Source: Taiwanofungus camphoratus (taxonomy: Eukaryota > Basidiomycota > Agaricomycetes > Polyporales > Taiwanofungaceae). Taken from it: a DNA stretch of 64,000 bases. The stretch is from positions 1,116,001 to 1,180,000 of the forward strand of contig CP021227.1 in the NCBI GenBank assembly GCA_003999685.1, written 5' to 3'. The notes under the pieces are model-generated. The model had not been told where the DNA came from. It did not search any database and saw only the letters and a program-made list of their open reading frames with translations. Numbering within the stretch: the stretch's first letter is position 1; each line of letters begins with the position of its first letter. Positions 34,001 to 45,244 of this stretch are shown piece after piece. The position numbers and the translations under genes are program-made.

Positions 34001-34321
34001 TGCCTTCCGTCACCACACACCTGAAGGCAAATTTGAGTTGTGGTTAGTGAGGTATCTACACACTCTTCAGTCTGCTCGCTGATCGGATGTATATTGAACA
34101 ACATTGCAGCACTGGAATTGTGTACTACTACAAGCGAGCCATAAGGTACTCTATGGGGTATCATCGAAATTCTGAATGCTACACATACAATAAAACAAGC
34201 CGAACGTCATGAGTAGTGTGACACAGATGGAGCAGAGACATTATTTCCCAAACGAGTGTCTGGTAATGATCATTTAGAGCACGTCCAGGAAGTCGAAGAC
34301 AACAAGGAGCGGGATGAATTA
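31016..34321. other. 3.3-kb gene-free stretch upstream of HMG-box gene 1
   Basis: No conserved gene is recognised on either strand. A 172-codon plus frame at 33529-34047 (MAVVPTTADVYPALP...) contains one hydrophobic stretch but no known motif. The DNA adjoining the HMG-box gene is probably a long regulatory region or 5' untranslated leader. An 18-bp palindrome lies at 32296-32313. Confidence 0.4.
32296..32313. promoter_or_regulatory. 18-bp perfect palindrome cgtgaaacatgtttcacg
   Basis: This is a perfect dyad with gaaaca/tgtttc half-sites, 1.3 kb upstream of the HMG-box gene 1 start codon in otherwise gene-free DNA. It would suit a dimeric DNA-binding protein. The factor is unknown. Confidence 0.5.
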
Positions 34322-35339
34322 TTAGATCACCAAGGAGGACAAAGTCCAAAGCATGTATACCAAGCCAAGCAGCCCCATGCTTGGCGTATGCCATCGTCCG
34401 TCTGCGCCGCTAATCAGAGGCACCGCTGCACCTATTGTCTGGTTGAGACAGTCGAGCAGAGTCGTGTCTACCCATCCAGGAAGCGGCGTGGCGGTCGCAT
34501 TTGGGTCGTTCCCCAGCACACCGGTATCATTGTAACCATCGAGCGTCAGCACGACGCTGCTCGCCCGGTAGTACTGCACCGCCTGTTCCGGGCGCGGCTC
34601 AGAGGCGGAGCCATTGAAGGGAGAAGGCGATGATGACGAAGAGGAGCCGAGTGTGCAATTGGATGAAATAGATGTGATCAGTTCGGAAACGGTAGTGTTG
34701 TCGGACAGGACGTGGAAGGTGCTGTTGGAGGTATTGGACGCGAATGTAGCTTCAGCCATGGGACCACCGGGACGGCTCGAGTTGTTAGGGGTCCCATACT
34801 GCAGATGTGAATTAAACGGGAATAATTTCCAAGGTGCGAAGAAAGCTCACTTCGCTGCCAAACAGATAATTTGCGCCATAACCTAATCCTTCGCCCCAGA
34901 CGAGGGGCCAGAATATAAAAGGAAACCCTCTTCCAGCCACGCCGCGTCCAGTGACACCGGGATAGCCGCTTCCGTATTGACTGTACAGTGCGCGAAAGTC
35001 AAAAGGGCGATCGTGTAATCATAGGGAGTGCGCTCACGATGTCCCAAACACTTGATTCCTCGTCCCTCCTCCAGAGGACCGTCCGGCAAACACTTGGCCT
35101 GCAGGTATGGTGGTAACACGTCCACCGCCTCCTCCATAGGATACCGCAGTTTGCTTTCCTCCAGTCGAGCCAGGGATTGAGACACTGCGGGGAGCCCCTT
35201 TGCTTCCACTACTACCGCTGCTGCTACCACTCTTTCCACCACCCTCTCCACCACCCTTTCCACCGCCACCACCGTGTCCCCCTCCCCCCTTTCGAGGATA
35301 AAGCTGCTGGCCCAGAGGAGTAAGAATAGGGACATACAT
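34322..35339 (-). CDS. Gly/Ser-rich protein with C-terminal membrane segment (agaricomycete family)
   Basis: The three exons, 35339-35038, 34980-34851 and 34798-34322, encode 302 residues. The N-terminus is MYVPILTPLGQQLYPRKGGG, followed by a long Gly/Ser low-complexity region and VTTIPAGQVFAGRSSGGGTR. A conserved hydrophobic/aromatic core comes next (GRGVAGRGFPFIFWPLVWG, LGYGANYLFGS), then YGTPNNSSRPGGPMAEATF. A domain rich in N-glycosylation sequons follows, with YYRASSVVLTLDGYNDT and LPGWVDTTLLDCLNQTIG. The protein ends with a hydrophobic segment (GLLGLVYMLWTLSSLVI). I recall similar hypothetical proteins in agaricomycetes, but no domain name or function. The sequons and the terminal helix suggest a cell-surface or endomembrane protein, although no classical signal peptide is visible. 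Both introns (57 and 52 nt) are needed to link the parts. Confidence 0.75.
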
Positions 35340-36356
35340 GGGAAGACTAGGGTGTGTGTGGGACGAGGTGGACAGGCGATGGTCGAATTTTATAGCTATG
35401 TGGTGTTCAGAGCGGTGCCGGACACATATTGAAAACGGCGATACAACCGAATATCTGCACAGCCCCGGGCCATACTAGACGTCCATGGCCGAAGCTCTGA
35501 CACAGTGGCCAAGGGGGCTAACACTCGGCCCGGAGCACGTGCCCGACGAGTCTCGCAGCGTTCTCAGGTCCATAAGCCTAAGGTATGCAGATTGCATTTG
35601 CATTATGGTCTCCGAGATTGCCCAATCCTCCAGAGTCCGTCTTTTCCAGCCTGGGGGCGATGTTTCGCATAACGCAAGATAAGCTAGCCAGCGTGAGGTC
35701 GCGTGCCATCCAAGTAACTGAGGCACCAAAGCTCACCAAAGTCGCTTCGATGTGGCACTGCATATCATACCAATACACCAAGTGAGCAGTCTGAGACGAG
35801 ACTAAGCTATTCACATGCAGTTGCGTTCAAGAACTTTGGCTGAACACAGCATGTTGACAATAAATACCGATGAGTACGGCGTCTATATTGCCGCGCTAGA
35901 CTGCAAGTACCCAGCAATGCACGGAGCTTGGGAAGTCGCGTTATAAATGGCATGGCGAAACGACGAAGCTGAAGGCGCCTGTGCCAGCTTCACTGGAGTC
36001 ACCATATCGTCAAAGCAACGACTTCACGTCCTTCTTCTATAACGTGTCGGCCAAAAGCATGACTCAGGAGATCGCAAAACAACCTGCCTGCCGTTCGATT
36101 CACAAAGAGTGCATCCATCAGATACATCTACTATTAGATTTGTTGGGAACATGGGTGCACTGCTTGACTATGTATCATTGTCAGGCACATTGGCAAATGC
36201 GGACCTTCAAGATGATCTGGAGGTAGATGTCCTAGGCACAGAACGAGCTTCTCAGATAGTTACTGCCTTATAAATGTTCATCGCATGTTTCACAAAACTC
36301 AATAGTATACAAGGTTCCCCACTAGAGCTTTTTGACTGCACATAAGTGGGCTCACC
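35340..36356. other. Intergenic region, no gene recognised
   Basis: It lies between the start of the Gly/Ser-rich gene and the stop of the TIM-barrel gene. There are only short frames (up to 84 codons) with no recognisable motifs. It should include the promoter of the Gly/Ser-rich gene and the 3' end of the TIM-barrel gene. Confidence 0.45.
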
Positions 36357-37814
36357 CTAATATCCCTTTGCTTGCAACTTCTCTGCAATCCGCTCATAAC
36401 TCTGTTTCGCTGATCGCGTCCACCTCCTCGGTACCTCCGGGTCGTCTCGCGCCATGTCCGCTCGGTAGAACACCTATCGGAGAGATACACTGTCACATCC
36501 TCGTCTTCCGTCCCGCGACGACAGACGGGAATACACACCTCAAAGGACCACGGGCCGCGCCAGCCCGTCCGCAGCACCGCCTCGCACACGTCCACGACAG
36601 GCAGGTACCCGCCATACGCGCCCTCCTCGTTGCCCTCCCTGCCCTCGATCTCGTCCTGGAACGGCAGCGGCCGCCACACGTCCGACCACGCGTAGAGCGG
36701 GGACACGCCCCGCCGCGCGGCGCTCTGCTTGAGCGCGCCGATGTCGTGCTTCCGCGACGCGTCGGAGATCTGGAGGTAGAAGATCTTCGAGGGCGGGAGC
36801 GTCGCGGAGAGCGCCTTGAGCGAGGCCGACAGGGTGAGGAGCGCGGAGCCGCCTGGGGGGTGATGTAGGAGGCCGTTGGACGATGTCGGATCTGCGTATG
36901 TGCGGGCTTTGCGGAATGTGTGAGCGGGGCTGGTGAGAGGACAGGAAGGAAAGACAATTACCGCAAATCTGGAAGGTATCGAGGCAGAGCCCAAAATTGG
37001 GCCTGTCAACGCGCTTGCAGATCTCCCAGGTATGCTCCCAGGTGTTCCTGGTAACATTCATATTTGTGAGATGGTCTAGTCGCATCCAGAAGACCAGCTT
37101 ACACATAGGTTCCCCACGCCCACATCTCATACGCACTAAGATTATGTGAAAGGATGAGCTCCACTTCCACTAGGGATTCGGTTTCAACCTACATTTTGAT
37201 AGGTGGATCCTGTGCTGCTGCTTCATCCGCAAGCTGTCTGAGGTCGCGCGCGATGATATCATAGTCCGAACTTATAGACGGGTCGTCCGACGAGCCTACT
37301 TGCAACATCTGGCAGTTCAGTGCCTACTAGTGTGGTCAGCAACCATGGCAGGCCAGCACGTTGGTCTTCGATATGCACGACAAATGAAATCTTACCTTCA
37401 GAACCTTGAACCATGCAGCAGCCCTTTCGAAACCTTCTGCTCTCTTGTTTACATCTTCATATCCCTCAAACCTGGCAAATCTGGGCCGTAGGGCATGCTG
37501 AGATGGACTCACGAAACCTGCACTGGACTTACTTACGGATGCACTACGAATACTGTTAATCCCAACTCGTCACACAGAGCCTTGATTTCTCCGGCTGCCC
37601 TCAGCAACTTCTCCAGCTCACCCCTGCCACTATTATCAAGTTTTTGGTAGTCAGGAAACGCTTGCGCAGCATATACCTCGAGATCCGGGAAGCCTAGCTC
37701 AACCTGCAGGAAACCCACCTCCGCTATGGCACGTAACTTTATGGGCAGAGTGTGTGACGGATGCATTCCTGCAGAATCAGTTGAATAGGCTATTGCGCTG
37801 GCTACGTTAGACAT
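36357..37814 (-). CDS. Xylose-isomerase-like TIM-barrel protein (sugar phosphate isomerase/epimerase / dehydroshikimate dehydratase-like)
   Basis: This is a soluble TIM-barrel enzyme of the AP_endonuc_2 fold (IolE/IolI, 3-dehydroshikimate dehydratase and related). The seven exons, 37814-37537, 37480-37396, 37323-37193, 37135-37103, 37047-36962, 36906-36539 and 36473-36357, encode 365 residues. Visible segments are IAYSTDSAGMHPSHTLPIKL, FLQVELGFPDLEVYAAQAFP, GLTVFVVHP then FARFEGYED, CQMLQVGSSDDPSI, IAYEMWAWG, NTWEHTWEICKRVDRPNFGL, CLDTFQIC, KIFYLQISDASRK and SFEVFY. The glutamate in AYEMWAWG, the Asp in LCLDTFQI, the acidic residue in LQISDAS and the Glu in SFEVF sit where metal ligands are expected in this fold. 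The substrate cannot be read from sequence; dehydroshikimate or an inositol-derived ketose are possibilities. Exon 4 is only 33 nt. A TGACGTCA site lies about 80 nt upstream. Confidence 0.88.
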
Positions 37815-40406
37815 GTTGTATAACGCTGTGGTGATAAAGAAAAAGAATGTTGCAAGCCTGGAACGTCGTATGGTCTCTGAACAACCTCGCCATGACGTCA
37901 CACAGGGGCCACTGCCATTCGGCCAAGTTACCGTGCCGACGCTGGGTCAACTCTACAACATAACAATTCGTCATTTGTTATGTCGCATTAGCATGTAAAA
38001 GAGATCACGACTCACTTTTCAAAATTCGTGATCACTTGTGGCCGAAAAAGGAAGTAAACCTTCCATTCTTGGAACTGTACATGCGGGCCAATGCTGTAGT
38101 CCGAAGTCCAGAAAACCCTCTTGCATTTCACTTCCGAATATACCATCAGTAAGCCGAGCAGACAGAAGCCAGACATCCATTACACTGTCATTGAACCGAC
38201 GCGGCGATAAGAGTGAACGGATTCAAGAATGCTGTCGCAGGATCAAACAGAGCACCTTTTCGACTTCATCATAGCCTTAACGGGCCAATGAGACAAGACA
38301 AGAGGGCAGGCATCGCTTCCAGCTTATCCGCGGGTAATGAAGGTAATAAGAGTGAGCAGCGGAGAATATCGGTCTTCGTGGAGAAAGGGTTTGGTATCGA
38401 TGCGTCTATAGTCAGACCAGCAACCCTATCCGCCGTTAGGGGCACTGTGCAATGTCGGATAGAAGCGGTCCACCCTCCTTGGCGGTATCTCAGGGAAGAC
38501 GAATGCCTCCAATTCTAGGATACTCGACGATCCACGAGTAGCGGAAGACCGACTGTCATCACATTTTCTTCACAATGGAGAACAGTTCGTGAGAGCTCTT
38601 GCACATGCGGTGAGACATCGAGGAAGGAAGAACCTGGCTATGACATACATACCGTTGACCTAGCTATACCTCATTTCACGCACCCACGCTCATATCATCC
38701 GTCTTCGTGAACGAGACTCAGACTCGCAGCAGGGGGTGCGTACCTTATTAACTACAATGGAGTTGCGAATGAGAGGGAACAATGTCATGTATCTCATAGG
38801 CGTTCACGGCTGCGCTGATATCGAACTAGTGAACCTGACATGCAGTGAAGGAAAAGGAGTATCAAGAAGATGTCCCACGAGGAGTTGATGCGATGCCGAA
38901 GCTGGTGCACTTCTCAACTTTCATAAAATTACAAATGTGCATACAGTGTTGTCATCCGCCCACGTGCAAATGACACATCACAGCGCAGTCGCCGTCTGTC
39001 ACCACGGCCTACGACGACGGGTCCCTAGCAAACATCTTGCTACAGCTCAGTACAGAAACGCATGAGTCTTCACCGACGGCGTAATGCGTGCCAAGACAAC
39101 ATAGAAACCATGGGACTCACAGCGTTCGAAGGAATGGGTCAACCATGAGCAGATAGAATTGGACGGTGATCACATGTATCCCGGCGTGCGAAAGCCTAGG
39201 AGCAAATGGAGTAAGGGTCAGGTCAAAGGCGAGGCCATCGTTTCATGAACGGGTCTAGGAGGGCTCTCGATGTCCTCCCTTGTGTTCATGGACAGTCCAA
39301 GGCCAACGCGAAAGCGTGTTCTGAGATTGATACGTCCACGAGGCGCGCACAATACCTCTAATGAACAGATTTTGAGACATTCTATTCCCGCAAGTGCCAT
39401 GTATGCATGTACAGACGTGACCGACTGCCAAGGATCATAGCACAAGTTCTGGCGCGCAGTCTCGAATTATCGGACAAATGGAGACGCGCGGCTCTTGGAT
39501 AGCAGGGTCCATGGGTATCTGGATTATCTAAGGTGCGAGCAGCCCGACCTTGCTCAGGCCCTCTCACGACAGTGGTCTCTACAGCTTGTCAGGGGAACCG
39601 CCACAAGGAACGGAAGTCGCAGGGGCCAAATTGCGGTCATCAGGACGGCGTGGGTCGCCGATCAACAATAACAGAAGGCGAGAAGCATCCCTTGAGGCGT
39701 CTAACGTTCATAAAGCAAGCCGAATGATAGGTGAGCACAGCTAAAGCGCAGAGATGGCCAATCCGGGGCCGCCGAATCCCAAGGAGACACAGCAACTACC
39801 GGAGCGCTGCAGGCAGTAACCGAAGCTAGAGAAAGTCCACCTGATGAATTGACAGCATCCAAAGTATCAGAACTGGTCTGAGCGCATAGGTATACATGAT
39901 CATGAGAACCTACATACCGAGGAGTCATAGGTCCATATGATTCAGACCTTCTTGCAGCTCGAAGAGACATGACTCGGAGTTGAGAGAAGGAAGTTTGAGC
40001 GGAGTCTTCAGGTTCAAGCGCTGGGTCTGGGCGGAGCTTGGGAGCCAGACTCTGACTTGGTCTGTTCGTCCACGAGTTTTCGCCTCGCCTCCAACACGTT
40101 CCTGTTGAGATAATCTGGAACTCACCCCGGGCTCTATCTGGTTCCAAGGTCCCGAGACTGATCCCCATCATGTTATCTCTCACTTATGTATTACGACAGC
40201 CACTCGTACATTCCGATTACTATGACCTTGGTAATCCCCGCTCCAAAATTTTATGTGACGGACGGCCCCCCGTGAGCCGGATGTCCCAACCTTAAACGAT
40301 TTGATCGCCTTATAAGAGTTCTGAGTCTGCCAGCATTTTCGTTCTTCTTCCTTTTTACCGTTCTGATCGTCGTAGCTTACTCCTCAGTGTCTCTGTATTC
40401 TCTACG
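37815..40406. other. 2.6-kb stretch without a recognised gene
   Basis: Only short frames are present; the longest is a 160-codon minus frame at 39701-40183 without recognisable motifs. The left end holds the promoter of the TIM-barrel gene, including the palindromic CRE-like octamer tgacgtca at 37893-37900. The right end holds the promoter of the MTEY gene, with a TATA-like tataag at 40309-40314 about 95 nt before the start codon. Confidence 0.45.
37893..37900. promoter_or_regulatory. CRE-like TGACGTCA site
   Basis: This perfect octamer lies about 80 nt upstream of the TIM-barrel gene start. TGACGTCA is the known site of CREB/ATF-type bZIP factors in fungi. Use here is inferred from position only. 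Confidence 0.45.
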
Positions 40407-42169
40407 ATGACTGAATACACCACCTCCTCAGAGGCCGTCAGAGAATTTATGTCCGCCCGTGAGCGTACAGCGCTATGGGTCAGAACTCACTCCAGAGCCG
40501 GTGTGGAGCCAGTCTTTTCGTCTCCGTCTGTACCACCCTCCACTCCCAGTGATTCTGACGCGCCTAGCTATGGGCCCAGTGATTCAGACGAAGGAAGCAG
40601 TCATTCGCTGCCACCGCGCATGGTGTTGCGTTACAATGACGGCAGACCAGACATTCCAATCGCGCAGGAGCCCAGCGGTATCAATGGCTTGTTTCCACGC
40701 TCGCGCCGGAGAGGGAATGCCCCGCTCAACCCTCCTGGCGTACCTCCTGTATCTCCTCGCCACAGCCGATCAAAATCGGGATCTCACGTACCAGCTGTGC
40801 CCAGTCAAACAGCTCAGATTGCATCCCGCCACGCCCAGTCGCTATCATACGCGACTTCTCACCATACTGCTGCGCCACAACCGCCACAATCTTCGCCTAC
40901 GCCTCCTCGTCCCGAAAGCATTGTAGTTTTTCCATCTCGACAGGCCACTGAGACGCCGCATACCACGGTCCCTATTCCATCTGCTTCATCTCATCATTCT
41001 CATTACGGGTCTGGACCGCATTCACGATCTCCTTCGACCGAGGCTGCGCTGGCGGGTCCTGAGCCACAAATTCTGTACACGAATACACCACCGGCACCTG
41101 AGGATATCCGGCCTCTGCATAATCCTTCCTCTCCACACTCACATCATTCTTCTCAGCATAATATCATCGCGCCGTCTCCAAGACACGCGTTTAGCCCTTC
41201 CCAAATACCTGTTCCAGCTGGACCACCACCTATCGCTTATTCCCAGTCGCAGCCGCTTCCTCCCTCCAACGGCTTCAATGGCGTAAATACAAGATTTGTA
41301 GAACAGCGCATGCCCTCGTCGCGGGCCCAGTCTCAGCTACCCTACACATATTCCCCTCCTGCTATCGTGTACGCGCCGTCGTCTAAGCATTCCAGGAGCA
41401 ATTATGCCCCTCCTGCGATTGTGTACTCCCCTTCGGCATCACACCACGCACACCCGCGCCAACACGCTCCGTCCATTACATACAGCCATTCGGCACCCCT
41501 ACCACAGGCCCCGCACCAATCCGCTCATCCTTCACACGCCGGTCCGACGCCCTATCATTCTGTACACGGCTCTATTTCTCGTCGCCCTGGGTCGGCCATT
41601 CCAGAGGAACCTATGAACACCGGTCATCACCGGAGCCATGGAGGCAGGAGTAGAGGCGGCAGTGTTTCGCGCGGAAGGGCACCTGCGCCCGACATAATAA
41701 CAATTGAGCACTCTCGTTCACGTTCCCCGACCCCATCCGAGAGCGGAAGCGAACCCGGTAGTCGCACGTCAGGCAGCACGTACTATGTCCTTCCTACCCC
41801 TGGCCAGAAGGTCAAATTGATCGTAGGTTGCCTTTTCATTCTCATCATGTTTTTACCCGCTATAAATGCCCGGGAGATTTTTTTTGGCTGCTATTTTCGA
41901 TGTATTTGCTTATAATTTTATTTTTATAGGTTCCGAATTCTGCTTCTATCTATACTGCGACCTCGACTACAAAATCCGCTCACTCCCCCCAATCTGCGCA
42001 TTCTGCAGGCTCCCGCAAGCCCTTCTTCCAGCGTATTTTTAGCATCCCGAAGCTTGCGGGCTCTGCTTCAAGCTCTGAGGGAGTCAGCGGCTTGGGTAAG
42101 AGGTTGCAGCGAAGACATACTATCGGGGGTGCTCATATGCAGGGAAGGCCGGGCATTCTTCAGAGGTAA
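40407..42169 (+). CDS. Disordered Pro/Ser/His-rich protein with basic C-terminal module (MTEY family, copy 1)
   Basis: The two exons, 40407-41822 and 41930-42169, are split by a 107-nt intron and encode 551 residues. The start MTEYTTSSEAVREFMSARER, followed by TALWVRTHS, resembles the start of the second MTEY gene at 51672. The body is low-complexity Pro/Ser/His-rich with repeated SPPAIVY / APPAIVYSP units around 325-355. It ends with a conserved YYVLPTPGQKVKLIVPNSAS segment. The C-terminus (KKPF-type: SRKPFFQRIFSIPKLAGSAS, GKRLQRRHTIGG) is basic. I recall related agaricomycete proteins with the same architecture and no assigned function. There is no signal peptide or membrane segment; a scaffold or regulatory role is a guess. 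Without the intron the frame runs into a hydrophobic tail (FILIMFLPAI) and stops, so an alternative retained-intron form is possible. Confidence 0.75.
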
Positions 42170-43008
42170 ACTTCGCCTGTGGCGCAAGTTGCGGCGGCAA
42201 AAAAAGGAATAACGGTGAGCTCGGTGATTTACTGGCTTACACTTCAATGCTGATTTTTGATCGGTAATTTTGGTCTCTGTTCAAGCCAATCCAAAAAATG
42301 ACCTGCCGTAAAAGTAACGGCCACGTTTACACCCCGCAAACTCTTTCCGCCCCAAATTACCCACTCCATTACACGCACACGACTAAGAAATTGTAAGGAC
42401 TTCTGTCGTCTGTACGTCTGTAGCATTTCGCATGATCGTGTTCTACCAACATCACATAGAGTCCTGTATTCTTCTCCGTATCCACCACAATAAATCAAAG
42501 AACGTCAATGCGGTTTCATTTCCGTGGCTCTGATGGATGACTGTAGTCTGATTAAATCATCGAAAGACAAGTTGTATAATTCTGTGGTGTGATGAAGCAT
42601 GCCAAGGGCGATGGAGAGGAACTAACCGAGACTTCGTCCGGGGGAAGAGCAATATAATGCTGTGCCGCAGCTCCACGTATAGGTAAAATCGGTGCGGGTC
42701 AGATTAGTCGCTTGCCTATGGTGATAAGGTATATCATCCGTTGGACTAGCGAAGAGGATGACCATAATGATAAGGGTTCGACTCTAGTTTCCCCGTAAGC
42801 CGAGATTAGGGCAACAGGCGAAAAGATTAGGAACAAGCTTCCAGATCATCATGAGCGCTCGTTTCAAAGACATGAACTGGTCCCAACAGTAAATACGGAT
42901 ACAAGGAAGTCCAGAAATACTACATCCATGTTTTTACCGACAGGAGATGTGGGTTACCCATCGGTTATTCCACGACATCATCGTAAAACTCACCCTCGAT
43001 ACATCGAT
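42170..43008. other. Intergenic region between MTEY gene 1 and VPS22
   Basis: No gene is recognised. An 84-codon minus frame (42244-42498) lacks recognisable features. A region near 42715-42795 with a ggttcgac word was checked as a possible tRNA and does not fold as one. The flanking genes converge here, so both 3' ends are expected. Confidence 0.5.
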
Positions 43009-43764
43009 TTATTCATCCCACCGCATCGCAGATGGAATCCAATATGCGACGCCGTGCACTTCGTCCTGCTCGTCCAACCAACAAAGACCATCGCGGAGTA
43101 GCATATTGTCGAGAGCAGCTCTAGCGCGCTTATGGGTCCATCCTCTCCGCGCGACTAGTACCTCATCCGACACGCGACCCCCCTCTTCTTGCGCAATCGC
43201 GAGCACGACCGCCTGATCTGCGTCTAGTTGCTTCGGCACGCTCCTCACCATCTTCTTCCCTCCACCAACATCAATTACCTCATATCCCGCGCCCAAAGGC
43301 TTCAGTGTCTTGATGCTTCTCATCACATCGTCCTCCATGATGACTCCGCCGCCGACTCCCCTCAGTTTACTCACCAGCCGCACCAATTCGCTCATCTCGA
43401 TCAGACCACCGTTCCGTTCCCTCGTGCTGACACAAACATCAACGATCTGCACCCCCAACTCGTACTGCCAGTCGCCCATGCCGAGCATTTCTGCCCACCA
43501 CCCGCCTTTGCGCGGGCCGGCGAGAGGATCGACGCCGATGGAGGCACACATCCGCTGGAAGGCGAGCCGGAAGGAAGGATCGTTGCGGATGGAGTCCCGG
43601 TGGGTAGCCGCATAGTGCGCGAGGGCACTCCGGAATTGGGCTAGTTGCGCATGAAGATGGTCGACCTGCCCTCGCGATATCTCAGATGAGAGTTCAGCGA
43701 AGGAACGTTGGTGTTGCTGCTGGCGCTCAAAGGCAGCTAAACCGACTCCTCCGAGCCGGTGCAT
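43009..43764 (-). CDS. VPS22: ESCRT-II subunit Vps22/Snf8 (EAP30)
   Basis: This is an endosomal sorting complex ESCRT-II core subunit, needed to sort ubiquitinated membrane proteins into multivesicular bodies. It is a single exon of 251 codons, close to the usual length of about 250. It begins MHRLGGVGLAAFERQQQHQR, the family start. Then come the coiled coil FAELSSEISRGQVDHLHAQL and FRLAFQRMCASIGVDPLAG. The winged-helix domains follow: GMGDWQYELGVQIVDVC, EMSELVRLVSKLRG, VMRSIKTLKPLGAGYEV and DNMLLRDGLCWLDEQ. The frame continues upstream of 43764, but the ATG there gives the conserved start and I take it. It is the only intronless conserved gene in the window. Confidence 0.95.
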   Translation of the reverse strand: MHRLGGVGLAAFERQQQHQRSFAELSSEISRGQVDHLHAQLAQFRSALAHYAATHRDSIRNDPSFRLAFQRMCASIGVDPLAGPRKGGWWAEMLGMGDWQYELGVQIVDVCVSTRERNGGLIEMSELVRLVSKLRGVGGGVIMEDDVMRSIKTLKPLGAGYEVIDVGGGKKMVRSVPKQLDADQAVVLAIAQEEGGRVSDEVLVARRGWTHKRARAALDNMLLRDGLCWLDEQDEVHGVAYWIPSAMRWDE

Positions 43765-44111
43765 GGTGAGGTTTGTTGTTGAACGGCCAGTTGGTATGGT
43801 TAAGTCCTTGACATTTGCCACCGCATCAATGTTGGGGAAATTACAACAACCTGGCACGAGAGTTAACGATTTACGAAACGTAAAATGGGAGACACTTGAA
43901 GGTAGGCTGATGACAAGTTTGAAGATAAGATTGGCAGCAGGTGACTTGATAAGATAAGATTCTCAAAGATCTTGTAAAACTCAATCAGAAATCTAAGCCT
44001 TAGATAAGAGCTCCTTGAACAGTTGAATTACTGGTATCTTGAACTATGGAACGGTTCTGGATTAGGTCCCCCGAGCTTGACACAACCCTATGTATACCTC
44101 CATCAGCAAAT
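43765..44111. promoter_or_regulatory. VPS22 promoter region
   Basis: This 347-bp gap lies between the VPS22 start and the stop of the next upstream gene on the same strand. It contains AT-rich gataagat words (43923-43960) but no other recognisable feature. Confidence 0.35.
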
Positions 44112-45063
44112 TCATCCGCCAGCCTTCGCCTTTTTCATTTCTCTGTACATTCTGACCGCCCTTTCTCGCTCCTCTTCCAGCATTACTTTCTGCGCCATTG
44201 ACAGTACCCCTTGCTTCAGGGTCGTTCCGCTTCCCTCTCCGTGATCTCGTGTTGAATCCTGAGCAGGACGGGCTTTGGCACCCCGCGGAAGTTTCTTTAG
44301 TTCCGGGGGGGCTTGGACGATGTCGTTCAGTCTTCGCGGAGCAGACGTTGACAAACGTTGGAAGTCTTTTGGTCGCTCCTCTCCTTGCGCGGGTCTTGAT
44401 TTAGTGTTTGCTGTGACATCCGCCGCTAAAGTACTCGAGCCTGCCTCGCGAGGCGCACCGTCTTCCTTTTTCGCTTGAGGGACTATCCTTACTGCTGGCT
44501 TTGTAGCTGGTTTGGTCGATTTGGCCGCATCCTCCTCTTTCCTCGCCTTCCGCGCAAGAGCAGAAGACGTCTTCATGGCGGTCCGCACAACTGAACGCAT
44601 TGAGTCCTCAACCCTCCTACAGCATGCGTGAGATAACATCTAGATTGCGGTACAACTCTGCATTCCTCATGGAGCTTTAGAGGCTTACCGATTGAAATGC
44701 GCCACGGACTCGCCTGGCAGGATTTTAAGTCCGGCTCCTACATTGTTCAGATGAGATTCGTCGTCTGTGCCCTGTTTTTTTCTCTTCTTGCGCACTGGTC
44801 TTGCCTGATCCTCGTCGTGATCATCCCCCTTTAGTCTGCGTTTCTTGGCTTTGAATTCCTCTTGGATTTTAGCAGCATTCAGCACTCTTGCTACACTTTT
44901 AGGGATATCCTCGTTGCTAAAGTCATGTTTCGCACTTGGAGGGAGGTTTAATCCGCTATACGGAAGGTCTGATGATCATCGAGTGAGGACGATGAGCATG
45001 GGGAACGCACGATTGAGAGCGTTGTTGCTCGCGGACAGAACGTTTAGCACGTTTGTGAGGCAT
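44112..45063 (-). CDS. CCDC137-like basic (probably nucleolar) protein
   Basis: The three exons, 45063-45011, 44955-44689 and 44616-44112, encode 274 residues. The first exon gives the highly basic start MPHKRAKRSVREQQRSQS. Then come FSNEDIPKSVARVLNAAKIQ, the Lys/Arg-rich AKKRRLKGDD and VRKKRKKQG, and LKILPGESVAHFNRRVEDSM. The end reads LNDIVQAPPELKKLPRGAKA followed by LSMAQKVMLEEERERAVRMY. The order of a GES..HFNRR segment, an APPEL motif and a terminal EEERERAV.MYR helix matches the animal CCDC137 proteins as I remember them. That family is poorly understood, with links to chromosome periphery/nucleolus. The basic composition supports nuclear or nucleolar location. A CACGTG core lies 61 nt upstream of the start. 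The gene sits head-to-tail downstream of INCENP. Confidence 0.75.
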
Positions 45064-45123
45064 AAGTTTCGGCGCACGAAGCCGTCGACTATGATGATAG
45101 ACATTGATAGTAATGTATGAGAT

Positions 45124-45129
45124 CACGTG
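45124..45129. promoter_or_regulatory. CACGTG motif 61 nt upstream of the CCDC137-like gene
   Basis: The core lies within gatcacgtga, in the 181-bp gap after the INCENP stop codon. It is one of several CACGTG motifs found at similar positions in this window. Confidence 0.4.
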
Positions 45130-45244
45130 AAAGGATTCTCAATAGCTCTCCAGGAGCCCGCGGGCAGTTATCCGGCACTCCGTTGTGAGGAACATCCATA
45201 GAATAAATACATAACGTATGAACACATCAGGCGTATTTTCCTGT

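Noticed and set aside
33529-34047. 172-codon plus frame as a membrane protein gene
   Set aside because: One hydrophobic stretch only, no homology I recognise, and located in a probable long promoter region.
42715-42800. Possible tRNA gene suggested by a ggttcgac word
   Set aside because: The T-arm stem does not pair and no acceptor or anticodon stem can be drawn; I found no convincing tRNA in the window.
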